Of a stretch of 64,000 nucleotides of DNA, positions 35,537 to 45,538 are shown one piece after another. Source of the stretch: Enterobacter cloacae complex sp. ECNIH7 (GTDB lineage: Bacteria > Pseudomonadota > Gammaproteobacteria > Enterobacterales > Enterobacteriaceae); assembly GCF_002208095.1 (NCBI RefSeq), contig NZ_CP017990.1:4960001-5024000 (forward strand). The letters run 5' to 3'. Numbering within the stretch: position 1 is the first letter of the stretch; each line of letters starts with the position of its first letter. The translations under genes were made by a program, and so were the position numbers. Under the pieces are notes generated by a model that ran no database searches, was not told the DNA's origin, and saw nothing but the letters and a program-made list of their open reading frames with translations.

Positions 35537-36637
35537 ATGACCCCAGAACACCTCCCGACAGAACAGTACGACGCGCAGCTGGCAGAGAAAGTCGTCCGCC
35601 TGCAAAGTATGATGACGCCTTTCAACGCGCCCGTTCCCGAGGTGTTCCGCTCTCCCGTCAGCCACTACCGCATGCGCGCCGAGTTCCGCATCTGGCACGA
35701 CGGCGACGACCTGTACCACATCATTTTCGATCAGCAGACGAAATCCCGTATCCGCGTGGACAGTTTTCCGGCGGCGAGCGAGCTCATTAACCAGTTGATG
35801 ACGTTGATAATGGACGGCGTGCGCAACAATCCGGTACTGCGTAACAAGCTGTTCCAGATTGACTACCTGACCACGCAAAGCAATCAGGCGATTGTCTCTC
35901 TGCTGTATCACAAAGCGCTTAACGACGAGTGGCGCGAGCAGGCAGAAGCGCTGCGCGATGCGCTGCGCGCGCAGAACATCAACGTTCACCTGATTGGCCG
36001 CGCGACCAAAACCAAAATCATGCTGGATCAGGACTACATCGACGAGCGCCTGCCGGTGGCAGGTAAAGAGATGGTGTATCGTCAGGTCGAGAACAGCTTC
36101 ACCCAGCCGAACGCTGCGATGAACGTGCAGATGCTGGAGTGGGCGCTGAAGGCGACGGAAGGGTCAACGGGCGATCTGCTTGAGCTCTACTGCGGTAACG
36201 GCAACTTCTCGCTGGCGCTGGCGCGTAACTTCGATCGCGTGCTGGCAACGGAAATCGCAAAGCCGTCGGTGGCAGCCGCGCAGTACAACATTGCCGCCAA
36301 CCATATCGACAACGTGCAGATCATTCGTATGGCCGCAGAAGAGTTCACGCAGGCCATGAACGGCGTACGCCAGTTTAACCGCCTGGAAGGGATCGATCTC
36401 AAGAGCTACCAGTGTGAGACGATTTTTGTCGACCCGCCGCGCAGTGGCCTGGACAGCGAAACCGAGAAGATGGTGCAGGCGTACCCGCGTATTTTGTACA
36501 TCTCCTGTAACCCGGAGACGCTGTGCAAGAACCTCGAAACATTAGGCCAGACGCACAAGGTTGAACGTCTGGCGCTGTTCGATCAGTTCCCGTATACGCA
36601 CCATATGGAGTGCGGCGTACTGCTCACGGCGAAGTAA
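35537..36637 (+). CDS. trmA: tRNA (uracil-5-)-methyltransferase TrmA
   Basis: A SAM-dependent enzyme (366 aa) making m5U54 in the T-loop of tRNAs and also modifying tmRNA and 16S fragments. The SAM-binding motif [14 protein letters not shown] and [10 protein letters not shown] are followed by the nucleophilic Cys324 in ISCNPETL and the C-terminal base HHMECGVLL. The open frame extends 77 codons upstream into the promoter and riboswitch region, so the ATG at 35537, with CAGGA before it, is the real start. Confidence 0.97.
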   Translation: MTPEHLPTEQYDAQLAEKVVRLQSMMTPFNAPVPEVFRSPVSHYRMRAEFRIWHDGDDLYHIIFDQQTKSRIRVDSFPAASELINQLMTLIMDGVRNNPVLRNKLFQIDYLTTQSNQAIVSLLYHKALNDEWREQAEALRDALRAQNINVHLIGRATKTKIMLDQDYIDERLPVAGKEMVYRQVENSFTQPNAAMNVQMLEWALKATEGSTGDLLELYCGNGNFSLALARNFDRVLATEIAKPSVAAAQYNIAANHIDNVQIIRMAAEEFTQAMNGVRQFNRLEGIDLKSYQCETIFVDPPRSGLDSETEKMVQAYPRILYISCNPETLCKNLETLGQTHKVERLALFDQFPYTHHMECGVLLTAK

Positions 36638-36650
36638 TGTGGGGCTTGTA

Positions 36651-36713
36651 GGGCAGGTAAGCGAAGCGCCACCTGCCAAAAAAGCCGGATGGCGCTTCGC
36701 TTATCCGGCCTAC
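36651..36713. repeat. BIME: two REP units after trmA
   Basis: Two palindromic units in opposite orientation, one with GGCAGGT/ACCTGCC arms and one with GCCGGAT/ATCCGGC arms, share AAGCGAAGCGCC and its complement. It lies between the converging trmA and yijD. Confidence 0.85.
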
Positions 36714-36727
36714 AATGACGAAACCCT

Positions 36728-37087
36728 TTACTCTGATAACTGGCTTTTACGGCTACGCATGCGCGAGCCAATCCAGAACACCAGCGCCACAGACAGTACC
36801 GCAGGGAAGAAGTTAGAGCCGATATCCGGATATTCCGCGCGAACCACCGTGCTGTACAGCAATACGCCCAGAATAAAGCAGGCAGCGGCCAGCCCCGGTA
36901 GCCCCACCGGCATGGTGCGGTTCAGGTAACGTTGATGCAGGCAGTAAACCGTCAGCACCAGCGCAATAAGCGGGAAAATCGAAAACGGCACGATTGAGCT
37001 AAAAATAGCGGCAAACGTACCATTAATGGATAAGCCAGCGATCAATGCCAGCAACAGCGTCCCTTTATCCTGACCTGACTGTTTCAT
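36728..37087 (-). CDS. yijD: Conserved inner-membrane protein YijD
   Basis: A 119-aa protein with about four predicted membrane segments and the conserved loop [19 protein letters not shown]. Function is unknown. It is co-transcribed downstream of fabR (9-bp gap), as in E. coli, and it has been treated as a fabR-linked gene without an assigned role in lipid metabolism. Confidence 0.92.
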   Translation of the reverse strand: MKQSGQDKGTLLLALIAGLSINGTFAAIFSSIVPFSIFPLIALVLTVYCLHQRYLNRTMPVGLPGLAAACFILGVLLYSTVVRAEYPDIGSNFFPAVLSVALVFWIGSRMRSRKSQLSE

Positions 37088-37096
37088 TACTCACCT

Positions 37097-37732
37097 TCAC
37101 TCTTCGGTTTGATGTGCCAGTTTCTCTTGTTCACGGCGATACCAGTAGTACGCGCCTTTGGAGATCATCCTGAGCTGCAATACCAGCCGCTCTTCGAGCT
37201 GCTTGCGTTGTTCAATGCTGACATCCAGCGCTTCGGCACCCGCACTGAAAACAATCGTCACCATCGCCTCGGCCTGTGCTTCAGTAAACGCGCGCGGCAT
37301 ATGGTTTTCGAGTTCAAGATAGTCGGCAAGTTCCGCGATGAAATGCTGAATTTCACGCGCGACGGCGGCACGAAACGCCGCCGATGTGCCCGAACGCTCG
37401 CGCAGAAGCAGACGAAACGCGTTGGGGTTATTGCCGATAAATTCCATAAAGGTCGATACGGAGGTGCGGATCACGCTGCCCCCTTTGGCGATACGCTGAC
37501 GCGCCTGGCGCATCAGCTGGCGCAGCATCAGGCCGCTCTCGTCGACCATGGTCAGGCCCAGTTCATCCACATCACGGAAATGACGATAGAAGGACGTTGG
37601 CGCAATCCCGGCCTCGCGTGCGACTTCGCGCAGGCTCAAACTGGCAAAACTTCGCTCAGCACTCAGTTGACTGAATGCTGCTTCCACCAGCGAACGCCGG
37701 GTTTTCTCTTTTTGTTGTGCTCTTACGCCCAT
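37097..37732 (-). CDS. fabR: TetR-family regulator of unsaturated fatty acid synthesis FabR
   Basis: A 211-aa TetR-type repressor that senses the saturated/unsaturated acyl ratio and represses fabB and fabA together with FadR. The helix-turn-helix is in [20 protein letters not shown] (about 34-53). The frame is open 42 codons upstream; [15 protein letters not shown] at 37732 is the family start, although some databases annotate about 19 more residues. The extreme C-terminus (EKLAHQTEE) is shorter than in E. coli. Confidence 0.94.
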   Translation of the reverse strand: MGVRAQQKEKTRRSLVEAAFSQLSAERSFASLSLREVAREAGIAPTSFYRHFRDVDELGLTMVDESGLMLRQLMRQARQRIAKGGSVIRTSVSTFMEFIGNNPNAFRLLLRERSGTSAAFRAAVAREIQHFIAELADYLELENHMPRAFTEAQAEAMVTIVFSAGAEALDVSIEQRKQLEERLVLQLRMISKGAYYWYRREQEKLAHQTEE

Positions 37733-37931
37733 CACGATAGTTGAATCCTTCCAAAGGCCTGATGGCACTATACCAGAGAATAAAATTAATCTGTTTGCCT
37801 GGCTTTGTGAATGATTGTTTACGTGCGGTTTGTGCTCCACTGCCCGAAAAAAGCACAACGATAATTGGGTTACCCTGGCAATGATGTTATGATTCTGTTG
37901 CTTTTATGTATAAGAACAGGTAAGCCTTACC

Positions 37932-39332
37932 ATGCCACATTCCTACGATTACGACGCAATAGTTATTGGTTCCGGCCCCGGCGGCGAAGGTGCTGCTATG
38001 GGTCTGGTGAAACAGGGAGCCAGAGTAGCGGTCATCGAGCGCTACCATAATGTCGGCGGCGGTTGCACCCACTGGGGCACCATCCCTTCGAAAGCCCTCC
38101 GCCACGCCGTTAGCCGCATTATCGAATTTAACCAGAACCCTCTTTACAGCGACCACTCCCGACTTCTTCGTTCATCCTTTGCTGACATCCTGAATCATGC
38201 GGATACCGTTATTAACCAGCAGACACGCATGCGTCAGGGATTTTATGAGCGTAACCACTGTGAGATTTTGCAGGGCAATGCGCATTTTGTGGATGAACAC
38301 ACCCTGGCACTCGAATGCCACGACGGTTCGGTTGAAACCATCACGGCTGAAAAATTTGTTATAGCCTGCGGCTCACGCCCTTACCATCCGGCCGACGTGG
38401 ACTTCTCGCACCCGCGCGTTTACGACAGCGACTCGATTCTGAGCCTGCACCATGAGCCTCGCCACGTCATTATCTATGGCGCAGGGGTCATTGGTTGCGA
38501 ATATGCGTCGATCTTCCGCGGAATGGACGTCAAAGTTGACCTGATCAACACCCGTGACCGCCTCCTGGCATTCCTCGATCAGGAGATGTCGGACTCCCTC
38601 TCCTACCACTTCTGGAACAGCGGCGTGGTGATTCGCCACAACGAAGAGTACGAGAAGATTGAGGGCTGTGACGACGGGGTGATCATGCACCTGAAGTCCG
38701 GTAAGAAGCTGAAAGCAGACTGCCTGCTGTACGCCAACGGTCGTACCGGCAACACCGATTCACTGCAGCTGGAAAATATCGGGCTTGAAACCGACAGCCG
38801 CGGTCAGCTGAAGGTCAACAGCATGTATCAGACCGCCCTGCCGCACGTTTACGCGGTCGGCGACGTGATTGGCTACCCAAGCCTGGCCTCAGCCGCTTAC
38901 GACCAGGGACGCATTGCCGCACAGGCGCTGGTAAAAGGCGAAGCGACGGCGCACCTGATCGAAGATATTCCGACGGGCATCTATACCATCCCGGAAATCA
39001 GTTCTGTCGGGAAAACCGAGCAGCAGCTGACGTCAATGAAGGTGCCTTACGAGGTGGGACGCGCCCAGTTTAAACATCTGGCGCGGGCGCAAATTGTGGG
39101 GATGAGCGTGGGAACGCTGAAGATCTTGTTCCATCGCGAGACCAAAGAGATCCTCGGCATTCACTGCTTTGGTGAACGCGCGGCGGAAATCATTCATATC
39201 GGCCAGGCGATAATGGAGCAGAAAGGCGGTGGTAACACCATTGAGTACTTCGTTAACACCACCTTTAACTACCCGACCATGGCGGAAGCCTATCGGGTAG
39301 CTGCGCTGAACGGCTTAAACCGCCTGTTTTAA
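37932..39332 (+). CDS. sthA: Soluble pyridine nucleotide transhydrogenase
   Basis: A cytosolic FAD flavoprotein (466 aa) reoxidising NADPH with NAD+. It has the disulfide-reductase fold, with FAD motif [12 protein letters not shown] at 11-22, NAD motif [15 protein letters not shown], and the [13 protein letters not shown] segment in which only one of the two usual redox cysteines remains, as in known SthA proteins. It is divergent from fabR and its last 18 bases overlap the 3' end of oxyR on the other strand. Confidence 0.97.
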   Translation: MPHSYDYDAIVIGSGPGGEGAAMGLVKQGARVAVIERYHNVGGGCTHWGTIPSKALRHAVSRIIEFNQNPLYSDHSRLLRSSFADILNHADTVINQQTRMRQGFYERNHCEILQGNAHFVDEHTLALECHDGSVETITAEKFVIACGSRPYHPADVDFSHPRVYDSDSILSLHHEPRHVIIYGAGVIGCEYASIFRGMDVKVDLINTRDRLLAFLDQEMSDSLSYHFWNSGVVIRHNEEYEKIEGCDDGVIMHLKSGKKLKADCLLYANGRTGNTDSLQLENIGLETDSRGQLKVNSMYQTALPHVYAVGDVIGYPSLASAAYDQGRIAAQALVKGEATAHLIEDIPTGIYTIPEISSVGKTEQQLTSMKVPYEVGRAQFKHLARAQIVGMSVGTLKILFHRETKEILGIHCFGERAAEIIHIGQAIMEQKGGGNTIEYFVNTTFNYPTMAEAYRVAALNGLNRLF

Positions 39333-40232
39333 CGCGCTGTCGAAATGGCCATCCATCGAACCACGGATGGCCTCTGCCAGCTGCTCATAGCGGCTGCGCA
39401 GCGGTGAACCCGGACGATACACCAGGCCGATAGTGCGACGCGGCTCCGGCTTAATGCACGGCAGATAAACCACGCCATCACGTTTACGCTCGCGCGGCAC
39501 GGCCAGCGCAGGCAGCAGCGTAATACCGCTTCCCGCCGCGACCATATTACGCAGCGTTTCCAGGCTGGTTGCGCGGAAATGGGTATCTTCATCCGCACCC
39601 GCTTCAAAGCAAAAGCCCATCGCCTGATCGCGCAGGCAGTGGCCATCTTCCAGCATCAGCAGCTTTTCACCGGCCAGATCGGCCATCGGTACGCGATCGC
39701 GGTTCGCCCACGGGTGATCTTCATAGATCGCCAGCATCATCGGCTCATCGAACAGCGGCACTTCAATAAAGGCTTCACTCTCTTTCACCAGCGCCAGAAT
39801 GGCGCAGTCGAGCTTGCCGCTGTCTAACTGCGCCAGCAGCTGATGGGTCTGCGCTTCATGCAGGTACATTTCGAGTTTCGGGAACGTCTGGTGCAGCATC
39901 GGAATGATGTGCGGCAACAGGTACGGGCCAACGGTTGGGATCAGGCCAATATGCAGCGGGCCGGACATCGCCTCCCCCTGCTGGCTTGCCATTTCCTTGA
40001 GCACTTTGACCTCGCGCAGCACTGTGCGCGCCTGATCCACCAGCAGCAGACCTGCCTGTGTGAACAGAACCTTACGACTGGTGCGCTCCAGCAGCATCAC
40101 GCCCAGCTCGTCTTCCAGCTTGCGGATCTGACCGCTCAGCGTGGGCTGGCTGACGTGGCAGGAGTCTGCCGCGCGGCGAAAGTGACGATGCTCGGCTAAC
40201 GCTACCAGGTATTCAAGATCACGAATATTCAT
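39315..40232 (-). CDS. oxyR: Hydrogen peroxide sensor and activator OxyR
   Basis: A LysR-type regulator (305 aa) that forms a Cys199-Cys208 disulfide on peroxide and activates katG, ahpCF, dps and oxyS. Both cysteines are in [16 protein letters not shown]. The winged helix lies at 15-40 ([21 protein letters not shown]). It represses itself from the shared oxyR-oxyS region. The sthA and oxyR 3' ends overlap by 18 bp. Confidence 0.98.
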   Translation of the reverse strand: MNIRDLEYLVALAEHRHFRRAADSCHVSQPTLSGQIRKLEDELGVMLLERTSRKVLFTQAGLLLVDQARTVLREVKVLKEMASQQGEAMSGPLHIGLIPTVGPYLLPHIIPMLHQTFPKLEMYLHEAQTHQLLAQLDSGKLDCAILALVKESEAFIEVPLFDEPMMLAIYEDHPWANRDRVPMADLAGEKLLMLEDGHCLRDQAMGFCFEAGADEDTHFRATSLETLRNMVAAGSGITLLPALAVPRERKRDGVVYLPCIKPEPRRTIGLVYRPGSPLRSRYEQLAEAIRGSMDGHFDSALKQAV

Positions 40233-40244
40233 TATTCATCCTCC

Positions 40245-40320
40245 GTCGCCACGATAGTTCATGGCGATAGATAGCATAGCAACGAACGATTATCCCTATC
40301 AAGCATTCTGTTGAATAATA
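40245..40320. promoter_or_regulatory. OxyR operator and oxyS promoter
   Basis: The oxyR-oxyS gap carries repeated ATAG and CTAT quarter-sites spaced as in OxyR motifs (GATAGTTCATGGCGATAG, ATAGCATAG, CCCTATC) and a -10-like AATAAT at 40314-40319, eight bases before the predicted oxyS start. OxyR should activate oxyS and repress oxyR here. Confidence 0.7.
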
Positions 40321-40327
40321 CACCACA

Positions 40328-40447
40328 TAGACGAGGCGGCACGTGTTTGACCCTTGACGTCCCCGCTCCGTCAGCGAGTTTCTCTCAAAACTCGAACAAC
40401 TAAAGCCAACGTGAACTTTTGCGGACCCCGTGGTCCGCTTTTTTTTT
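40328..40447 (+). ncRNA. oxyS: OxyS oxidative-stress small RNA
   Basis: About 120 nt with clear similarity to E. coli OxyS: a 5' stem built from the GAGGCGGCAC arm, the segment GAGTTTCTC, the unstructured Hfq-binding linker AACTAAAGCCAACGTGAAC, and the terminator GCGGACC-CCGT-GGTCCGC followed by nine T (40439-40447). It is divergent from oxyR. The terminator loop differs from that of E. coli, which takes part in the fhlA kissing interaction. Confidence 0.9.
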
Positions 40448-40721
40448 GCGTAAAAAAACCCGCAGATAAAAGCAAAATGGCAACCGAAGCTGCCATTTTT
40501 CGTGTTTACCCCTTTTCCCTGGTACATTCTCATAAGCATCTCTTATCTGACGCAATGGGAATTAAATTTCGTAAATTGCCCTCATTTATTCGTTTGCTGA
40601 ACCGTTTTCGCAGCAATTGACGACGGGGGTTTTACGTGGCTTTATAAGGGGAGATGACAAAATAATGTCCAGAAAATTTTCGCCTGGGCATAAACAAAAA
40701 TGATGGGGTGACTGGGTTTTT
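40448..40721 (+). promoter_or_regulatory. oxyS-ppc gap with terminator and ppc promoter
   Basis: No gene here. A second hairpin, AAAATGGCA (40474-40482) with TGCCATTTTT (40491-40500), could terminate in either direction. The part next to ppc resembles the E. coli ppc promoter region, including TTGACG (from 40617) and TTTACGTGGCTTTATAA. In E. coli the argE-argCBH cluster occupies this interval. Confidence 0.6.
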
Positions 40722-43373
40722 ATGAACGAACAATATTCCGCGTTGCGTAGTAATGTCAGTATGCTCGGCAAAGTGCTTGGAGATACCATCAAAGACGCGT
40801 TGGGGGAGAACATCCTCGACCGCGTTGAAACCATCCGCAAGCTGTCTAAATCTTCCCGTGCCGGTAACGAGGCCAGTCGTCAGGAGCTGCTCACCACCTT
40901 GCAGAACCTCTCAAACGATGAGCTGCTGCCCGTTGCACGCGCATTCAGCCAGTTCCTGAACCTGGCCAACACCGCTGAGCAATACCACAGCATTTCGCCA
41001 AATGGCGAAGCTGCCAGCAACCCGGAAGTCATTGCCCGCACCCTGCGTAAACTGAAAGACCAGCCAGACCTCAACGAAGCCACCATCAAAAAAGCGGTGG
41101 AGTCGCTTTCGCTGGAGCTGGTGCTGACCGCACACCCCACTGAAATTACCCGTCGCACCCTGATCCACAAAATGGTGGAAGTGAACAACTGTCTGAAGCA
41201 GTTGGATAACAAAGACATTGCCGACTACGAACGCAACCAGTTGATGCGCCGTCTGCGCCAGCTGATTGCCCAGTCCTGGCACACCGATGAAATTCGTAAG
41301 CATCGTCCAAGCCCGGTCGACGAAGCGAAATGGGGATTTGCGGTGGTGGAAAACAGCCTGTGGGAAGGGGTGCCTAACTACCTGCGCGAGCTGAACGAAC
41401 AGCTGGAAGAGAACCTCGGCTACCGCCTGCCGGTCGACTTTGTTCCGGTCCGCTTCACCTCCTGGATGGGCGGCGACCGCGACGGCAACCCGAACGTGAC
41501 CGCAGAAATTACCCGTCACGTCCTGCTGCTGAGCCGCTGGAAAGCGACCGACCTGTTCCTGAAAGACATTCAGGTGCTGATCTCCGAGCTGTCGATGGTT
41601 GAAGCGACGCCGGAACTGCGCGCGCTGGCCGGAGAAGAAGGCGCCAGCGAGCCGTACCGTTTCCTGATGAAGAAACTGCGTGGTCAGCTGATGGCCACCC
41701 AGGCCTGGCTGGAAGCGCGTCTGAAAGGTCAGCGCCTGCCAAAACCAGAGGGTCTGCTCAGCCAGAACGAACAGCTCTGGGAGCCGCTGTATGCCTGTTA
41801 TAAATCACTGCAGGCCTGCGGGATGGGCATCATCGCTAATGGCGAACTGCTCGACACCCTGCGCCGCGTGAAGTGTTTTGGCGTGCCGCTGGTGCGTATC
41901 GACGTACGTCAGGAAAGTACCCGTCATACCGAAGCGCTGGGCGAGCTGACCCGCTATCTCGGCATCGGTGACTATGAAAGCTGGTCCGAAGCCGACAAAC
42001 AGGCCTTCCTGATCCGCGAGCTGAACTCGAAGCGCCCTCTGCTGCCGCGCAACTGGGAGCCAAGCAACGAAACCCGCGAAGTACTCAACACCTGTAAAGC
42101 GATCGTGGACGCGCCGAAAGGATCGGTGGCCGCCTATGTGATCTCCATGGCGAAGACCCCGTCAGACGTGCTGGGCGTTCACCTTCTGCTGAAAGAAGCG
42201 GGAATCGACTACGCTCTGCCGGTCGCCCCGCTGTTTGAGACCCTCGACGACCTGAACAACGCCAACGACGTCATGACCCAGCTGCTGAATATCGACTGGT
42301 ACCGCGGCTTTATTCAGGGCAAACAGATGGTGATGATTGGCTATTCCGACTCCGCGAAAGATGCGGGCGTGATGGCGGCATCCTGGGCGCAGTATCAGGC
42401 GCAGGACGCACTGATCAAAACCTGCGAGAAAGCCGGTATTGAGCTGACCCTGTTCCACGGACGCGGTGGCTCGATTGGCCGTGGCGGCGCGCCTGCACAC
42501 GCAGCGCTGCTGTCGCAGCCGCCGGGAAGCCTCAAAGGCGGCCTGCGCGTCACCGAGCAGGGCGAGATGATCCGCTTCAAGTACGGTCTGCCGGAAGTGA
42601 CCATCAGCAGCCTGTCGCTCTACACCAGCGCGATCCTGGAAGCAAACCTGCTGCCGCCGCCGGAGCCGAAAGCATCCTGGTGCCATATCATGGACGAGCT
42701 GTCTGATATCTCCTGCGATCTGTACCGCGGCTACGTGCGTGAAAACAAAGATTTCGTTCCTTACTTCCGCTCGGCCACGCCTGAGCAGGAGCTGGGTAAA
42801 CTGCCGCTGGGCTCACGTCCTGCAAAGCGTCGCCCGACCGGTGGCGTAGAGTCTCTGCGCGCGATCCCGTGGATCTTCGCCTGGACGCAGAACCGTTTGA
42901 TGCTGCCCGCCTGGCTGGGTGCCGGTGCCGCACTGCAAAAAGTGGTGGAAGACGGTAAACAGAACGAACTGGAAACCATGTGCCGCGACTGGCCGTTCTT
43001 CTCTACCCGTCTGGGCATGCTGGAGATGGTCTTCTCGAAAGCTGACCTGTGGCTGGCGGAATACTACGACCAGCGTCTGGTGAAACCAGAGCTGTGGGCG
43101 CTAGGTAAAGAGCTGCGCGAACTGCTGGAAGGCGACATCAAAGTGGTACTGGACATCGCCAACGACTCACATCTGATGGCGGACCTGCCGTGGATTGCCG
43201 AGTCTATTCAGCTGCGTAACATCTACACCGACCCGCTGAACGTCCTGCAGGCAGAGCTGCTGCACCGTTCGCGTCTGGCAGAAGAAGAAGGGAAAGAGCC
43301 GGATCCGCGCGTTGAACAGGCGCTGATGGTGACGATTGCGGGCGTTGCGGCAGGTATGCGTAACACCGGCTAA
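40722..43373 (+). CDS. ppc: Phosphoenolpyruvate carboxylase
   Basis: The anaplerotic enzyme (883 aa, as in E. coli) making oxaloacetate from PEP and bicarbonate, activated by acetyl-CoA and fructose-1,6-bisphosphate and inhibited by aspartate. His138 lies in [12 protein letters not shown], the glycine-rich catalytic loop is [14 protein letters not shown], and the C-terminus ends MRNTG, the usual tetrapeptide NTG end. It is followed by a BIME and yijO; eptC, which follows in E. coli K-12, is absent. Confidence 0.98.
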   Translation: MNEQYSALRSNVSMLGKVLGDTIKDALGENILDRVETIRKLSKSSRAGNEASRQELLTTLQNLSNDELLPVARAFSQFLNLANTAEQYHSISPNGEAASNPEVIARTLRKLKDQPDLNEATIKKAVESLSLELVLTAHPTEITRRTLIHKMVEVNNCLKQLDNKDIADYERNQLMRRLRQLIAQSWHTDEIRKHRPSPVDEAKWGFAVVENSLWEGVPNYLRELNEQLEENLGYRLPVDFVPVRFTSWMGGDRDGNPNVTAEITRHVLLLSRWKATDLFLKDIQVLISELSMVEATPELRALAGEEGASEPYRFLMKKLRGQLMATQAWLEARLKGQRLPKPEGLLSQNEQLWEPLYACYKSLQACGMGIIANGELLDTLRRVKCFGVPLVRIDVRQESTRHTEALGELTRYLGIGDYESWSEADKQAFLIRELNSKRPLLPRNWEPSNETREVLNTCKAIVDAPKGSVAAYVISMAKTPSDVLGVHLLLKEAGIDYALPVAPLFETLDDLNNANDVMTQLLNIDWYRGFIQGKQMVMIGYSDSAKDAGVMAASWAQYQAQDALIKTCEKAGIELTLFHGRGGSIGRGGAPAHAALLSQPPGSLKGGLRVTEQGEMIRFKYGLPEVTISSLSLYTSAILEANLLPPPEPKASWCHIMDELSDISCDLYRGYVRENKDFVPYFRSATPEQELGKLPLGSRPAKRRPTGGVESLRAIPWIFAWTQNRLMLPAWLGAGAALQKVVEDGKQNELETMCRDWPFFSTRLGMLEMVFSKADLWLAEYYDQRLVKPELWALGKELRELLEGDIKVVLDIANDSHLMADLPWIAESIQLRNIYTDPLNVLQAELLHRSRLAEEEGKEPDPRVEQALMVTIAGVAAGMRNTG

Positions 43374-43381
43374 TGCTTTAC

Positions 43382-43448
43382 GCCCGGCGGCGCTACGCTT
43401 GCACGGGCCTACGATACGTAGGCCGGGTAAGCGTTAGCGCCGCCCAGC
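43382..43448. repeat. BIME: two REP units between ppc and yijO
   Basis: Two oppositely oriented units around a GGCCTAC...GTAGGCC centre, with arms GCCCGGCGGCGCTACGC and GCGTTAGCGCCGCC. They start nine bases after the ppc stop. Confidence 0.85.
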
Positions 43449-43468
43449 AATACCCTGGTATCCACACC

Positions 43469-44317
43469 ATGCACCACGACATTACCCACATCCTGACTGA
43501 CCTGATCAACGGCACAACGCCGCTGCGTCAGGTGCATTTTGCGAACCCAGCGATCCCCGCCCCCGAACTTGCCCTGCAGGTCGATTTCCCACGTCTGGAG
43601 ATCGCGATCGAAGGTTCAATGAAAGACCAGGCTGGCAGCGTTTTACAGCAGGGGGATGTTTTATACGTCCCGGCTGGCGGCTGGAATAATCCACATTGGC
43701 AAGCTCCCGCAACCACGCTGAGTATCCTGTTTGGCAAACAGCAGCTTGGGTTTAGCCTTTTGCATTGGGACGGTGAAGACGTTCGAAATCTGGCAAAGCA
43801 GCACGTTGCCCGCCGCGGTCCGCGTATTGGATCGCTACTCTTACAGACGTTCCATGAAATCCAGATGCAACCGCATGAGCAGCAAACCGCGAGGCTAATT
43901 ATCGCCAGCCTGCTTAGCCACTGCGTGGACCTTCTGGGGAGTCAGATCCAAACCGCCTCCCGCAGTCAGGCTCTGTTTGAAGCGATTCGGGTCTATATTG
44001 ACGAACACTACGCCACTCCCCTTACCCGGGAATCCGTCGCGCAGGCGTTCTATATCTCCCCAAACTACCTGTCTCATCTGTTCCAGAAAACGGGCGCAGT
44101 GGGTTTTAATGAATACCTGACGCATACCCGGCTGGAACACGCGCGCCAGCTGTTAAAAGGGTATGATTTAAAAGTGAAAGAGGTGGCGCATGCCTGCGGA
44201 TTTGTCGACAGCAACTATTTCTGTCGGTTATTTCGCAAGAACACGGAGCGTTCGCCGTCAGAATACCGTCGCCAGTATCACAGCCAGCTCACCGGAAAGG
44301 GTGCTAGTCCAGAATGA
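43469..44317 (+). CDS. yijO: AraC-family transcriptional regulator YijO
   Basis: A 282-aa protein with an N-terminal cupin-like sensor (about 1-120, with VLYVPAGGWN) and a C-terminal AraC DNA-binding domain (about 175-275) containing SVAQAFYISPNYLSHLFQK and VAHACGFVDSNYFCRLFRK. The open frame extends 32 codons upstream through the BIME, so the ATG at 43469 is used. Its targets are not known; adjacency to frwD-frwC and a 14-bp overlap of 3' ends make the frw/pfl genes a reasonable guess, which is only inference. Confidence 0.93.
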   Translation: MHHDITHILTDLINGTTPLRQVHFANPAIPAPELALQVDFPRLEIAIEGSMKDQAGSVLQQGDVLYVPAGGWNNPHWQAPATTLSILFGKQQLGFSLLHWDGEDVRNLAKQHVARRGPRIGSLLLQTFHEIQMQPHEQQTARLIIASLLSHCVDLLGSQIQTASRSQALFEAIRVYIDEHYATPLTRESVAQAFYISPNYLSHLFQKTGAVGFNEYLTHTRLEHARQLLKGYDLKVKEVAHACGFVDSNYFCRLFRKNTERSPSEYRRQYHSQLTGKGASPE

Positions 44318-44660
44318 TCTGAGTTTGCTGCGGAGCGGATAGCATTTTACGCACCGCGCCCATCACCTTTTGTGGGTCACGTAAAAAGGCGTTAATACCG
44401 CACTTCACGTAGCGCGTATGCTCGAAACGTTCACTGCCCGCCAGTTCGATATCAGTAATGAGCAATACGACATCAGCACGCCGGATGTCCTCTTCCGTAA
44501 GCTCACTCTCAACGCCCAGCGCTCCCTGCGTCTCAATGTTAACGCTCCACTTCTCCTGCTGGCAGAGCTTTTCCAGCCGTTCGGCAGCCATATAGGTATG
44601 TGCGACGCCACTGACGCACGCGGTCACCGCCACCAGATGACGTCCCGCTATCACTGTCAT
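44304..44660 (-). CDS. frwD: Fructose-like PTS EIIB component FrwD
   Basis: A small EIIB-Fru domain (118 aa; 113 in E. coli). The position equivalent to the phosphorylated cysteine is Cys15 in TACVSGVAHTYMAAE. It differs from FrwB by lacking the proline in the CPSG motif. The substrate of this PTS is unknown. The ATG at 44660 is preceded by GGAGG and follows pflC by two bases, so it is the last gene of the frwC-frwB-pflD-pflC-frwD operon. Confidence 0.92.
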   Translation of the reverse strand: MTVIAGRHLVAVTACVSGVAHTYMAAERLEKLCQQEKWSVNIETQGALGVESELTEEDIRRADVVLLITDIELAGSERFEHTRYVKCGINAFLRDPQKVMGAVRKMLSAPQQTQIILD

Positions 44661-44662
44661 GT

Positions 44663-45538
44663 TCAGCCTCCCAGGGTAACATTGAAACCTTCGCACTCGG
44701 CCAGCTGACGCATCGCTGACACCTCATCTTCTGTCGGCGGGATCGCTTGCCGCATTCCCCACACCTGTCCCAGCAGACGGTATTTTGGCTCCCCATACTG
44801 ATGGAAGGGCAATAAATGCAGCTGCCGTATTCCTGAAGGTAACAGGAAAGCCAGCACGCGCGCCATGTTCGTTTCGTTAAGCGTATAGCCAGGAATAAGC
44901 GGGACGCGGGGAATCACGTTTATCCCGTCAGCCACCAGCTGGCGGAAATTATCCAGCACCCTGGGGAGATTCATAGCCAAAACGGATTGGGCCAGCGCCG
45001 TGTCCATGATCTTCAAATCAAACAGCACTTCATCACACTGGTGAGCCAGCGGCATTAATCGCGACAAAGGCGCATCGCCTGCCGTTTCGATGGCCGTATG
45101 CACGCCGAAACGACGCAGCCTCTGTAGAAGCTGTGTCGCGAAAGGCGCCTGCAGCAACACTTCCCCGCCCGAAAGCGTCACCCCGCCTCCCGAGGAACGA
45201 AAGAAGACATCATCTTTCATCACCTCGTTTTCAAGCTCATCCAGCGTCACGTCGCGCCCGATGTGCTCGAACGCGCCGGAGGGACACTCCTCAGCGTCCC
45301 GCAGGCAGGGAGCACAGTGCAGACATTTACTCTCCCGGCGCACCGTCTCGATTTTCGGGGAGATCGACTCCGGATTCGCACACCACGGACAGCGGTGAGG
45401 GCAGCCTTTAAAAAAAACCACCGTGCGGATGCCGCTTCCGTCGTTCAGTGAGTAGCGCTGGATGTTGAAAATACGCGCCACGTCGACGCGCGTTTCAACC
45501 ACGTCACAGCTGATGTGCTGTGCGGCGGATAATGTCAT
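44663..45538 (-). CDS. pflC: Glycyl-radical enzyme activase PflC
   Basis: A radical-SAM activase (291 aa) that would install the glycyl radical on PflD. The SAM cluster motif is Cys46-x3-Cys50-x2-Cys53 (GCPHRCPWC). An inserted ferredoxin-like region has Cys72, Cys75, Cys78 and Cys85, typical of activases of dehydratase-type glycyl-radical enzymes and absent from PflA. The frame is open 32 codons further upstream, but the ATG at 45538 aligns with the family and overlaps the pflD end by 35 bases. Confidence 0.93.
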   Translation of the reverse strand: MTLSAAQHISCDVVETRVDVARIFNIQRYSLNDGSGIRTVVFFKGCPHRCPWCANPESISPKIETVRRESKCLHCAPCLRDAEECPSGAFEHIGRDVTLDELENEVMKDDVFFRSSGGGVTLSGGEVLLQAPFATQLLQRLRRFGVHTAIETAGDAPLSRLMPLAHQCDEVLFDLKIMDTALAQSVLAMNLPRVLDNFRQLVADGINVIPRVPLIPGYTLNETNMARVLAFLLPSGIRQLHLLPFHQYGEPKYRLLGQVWGMRQAIPPTEDEVSAMRQLAECEGFNVTLGG

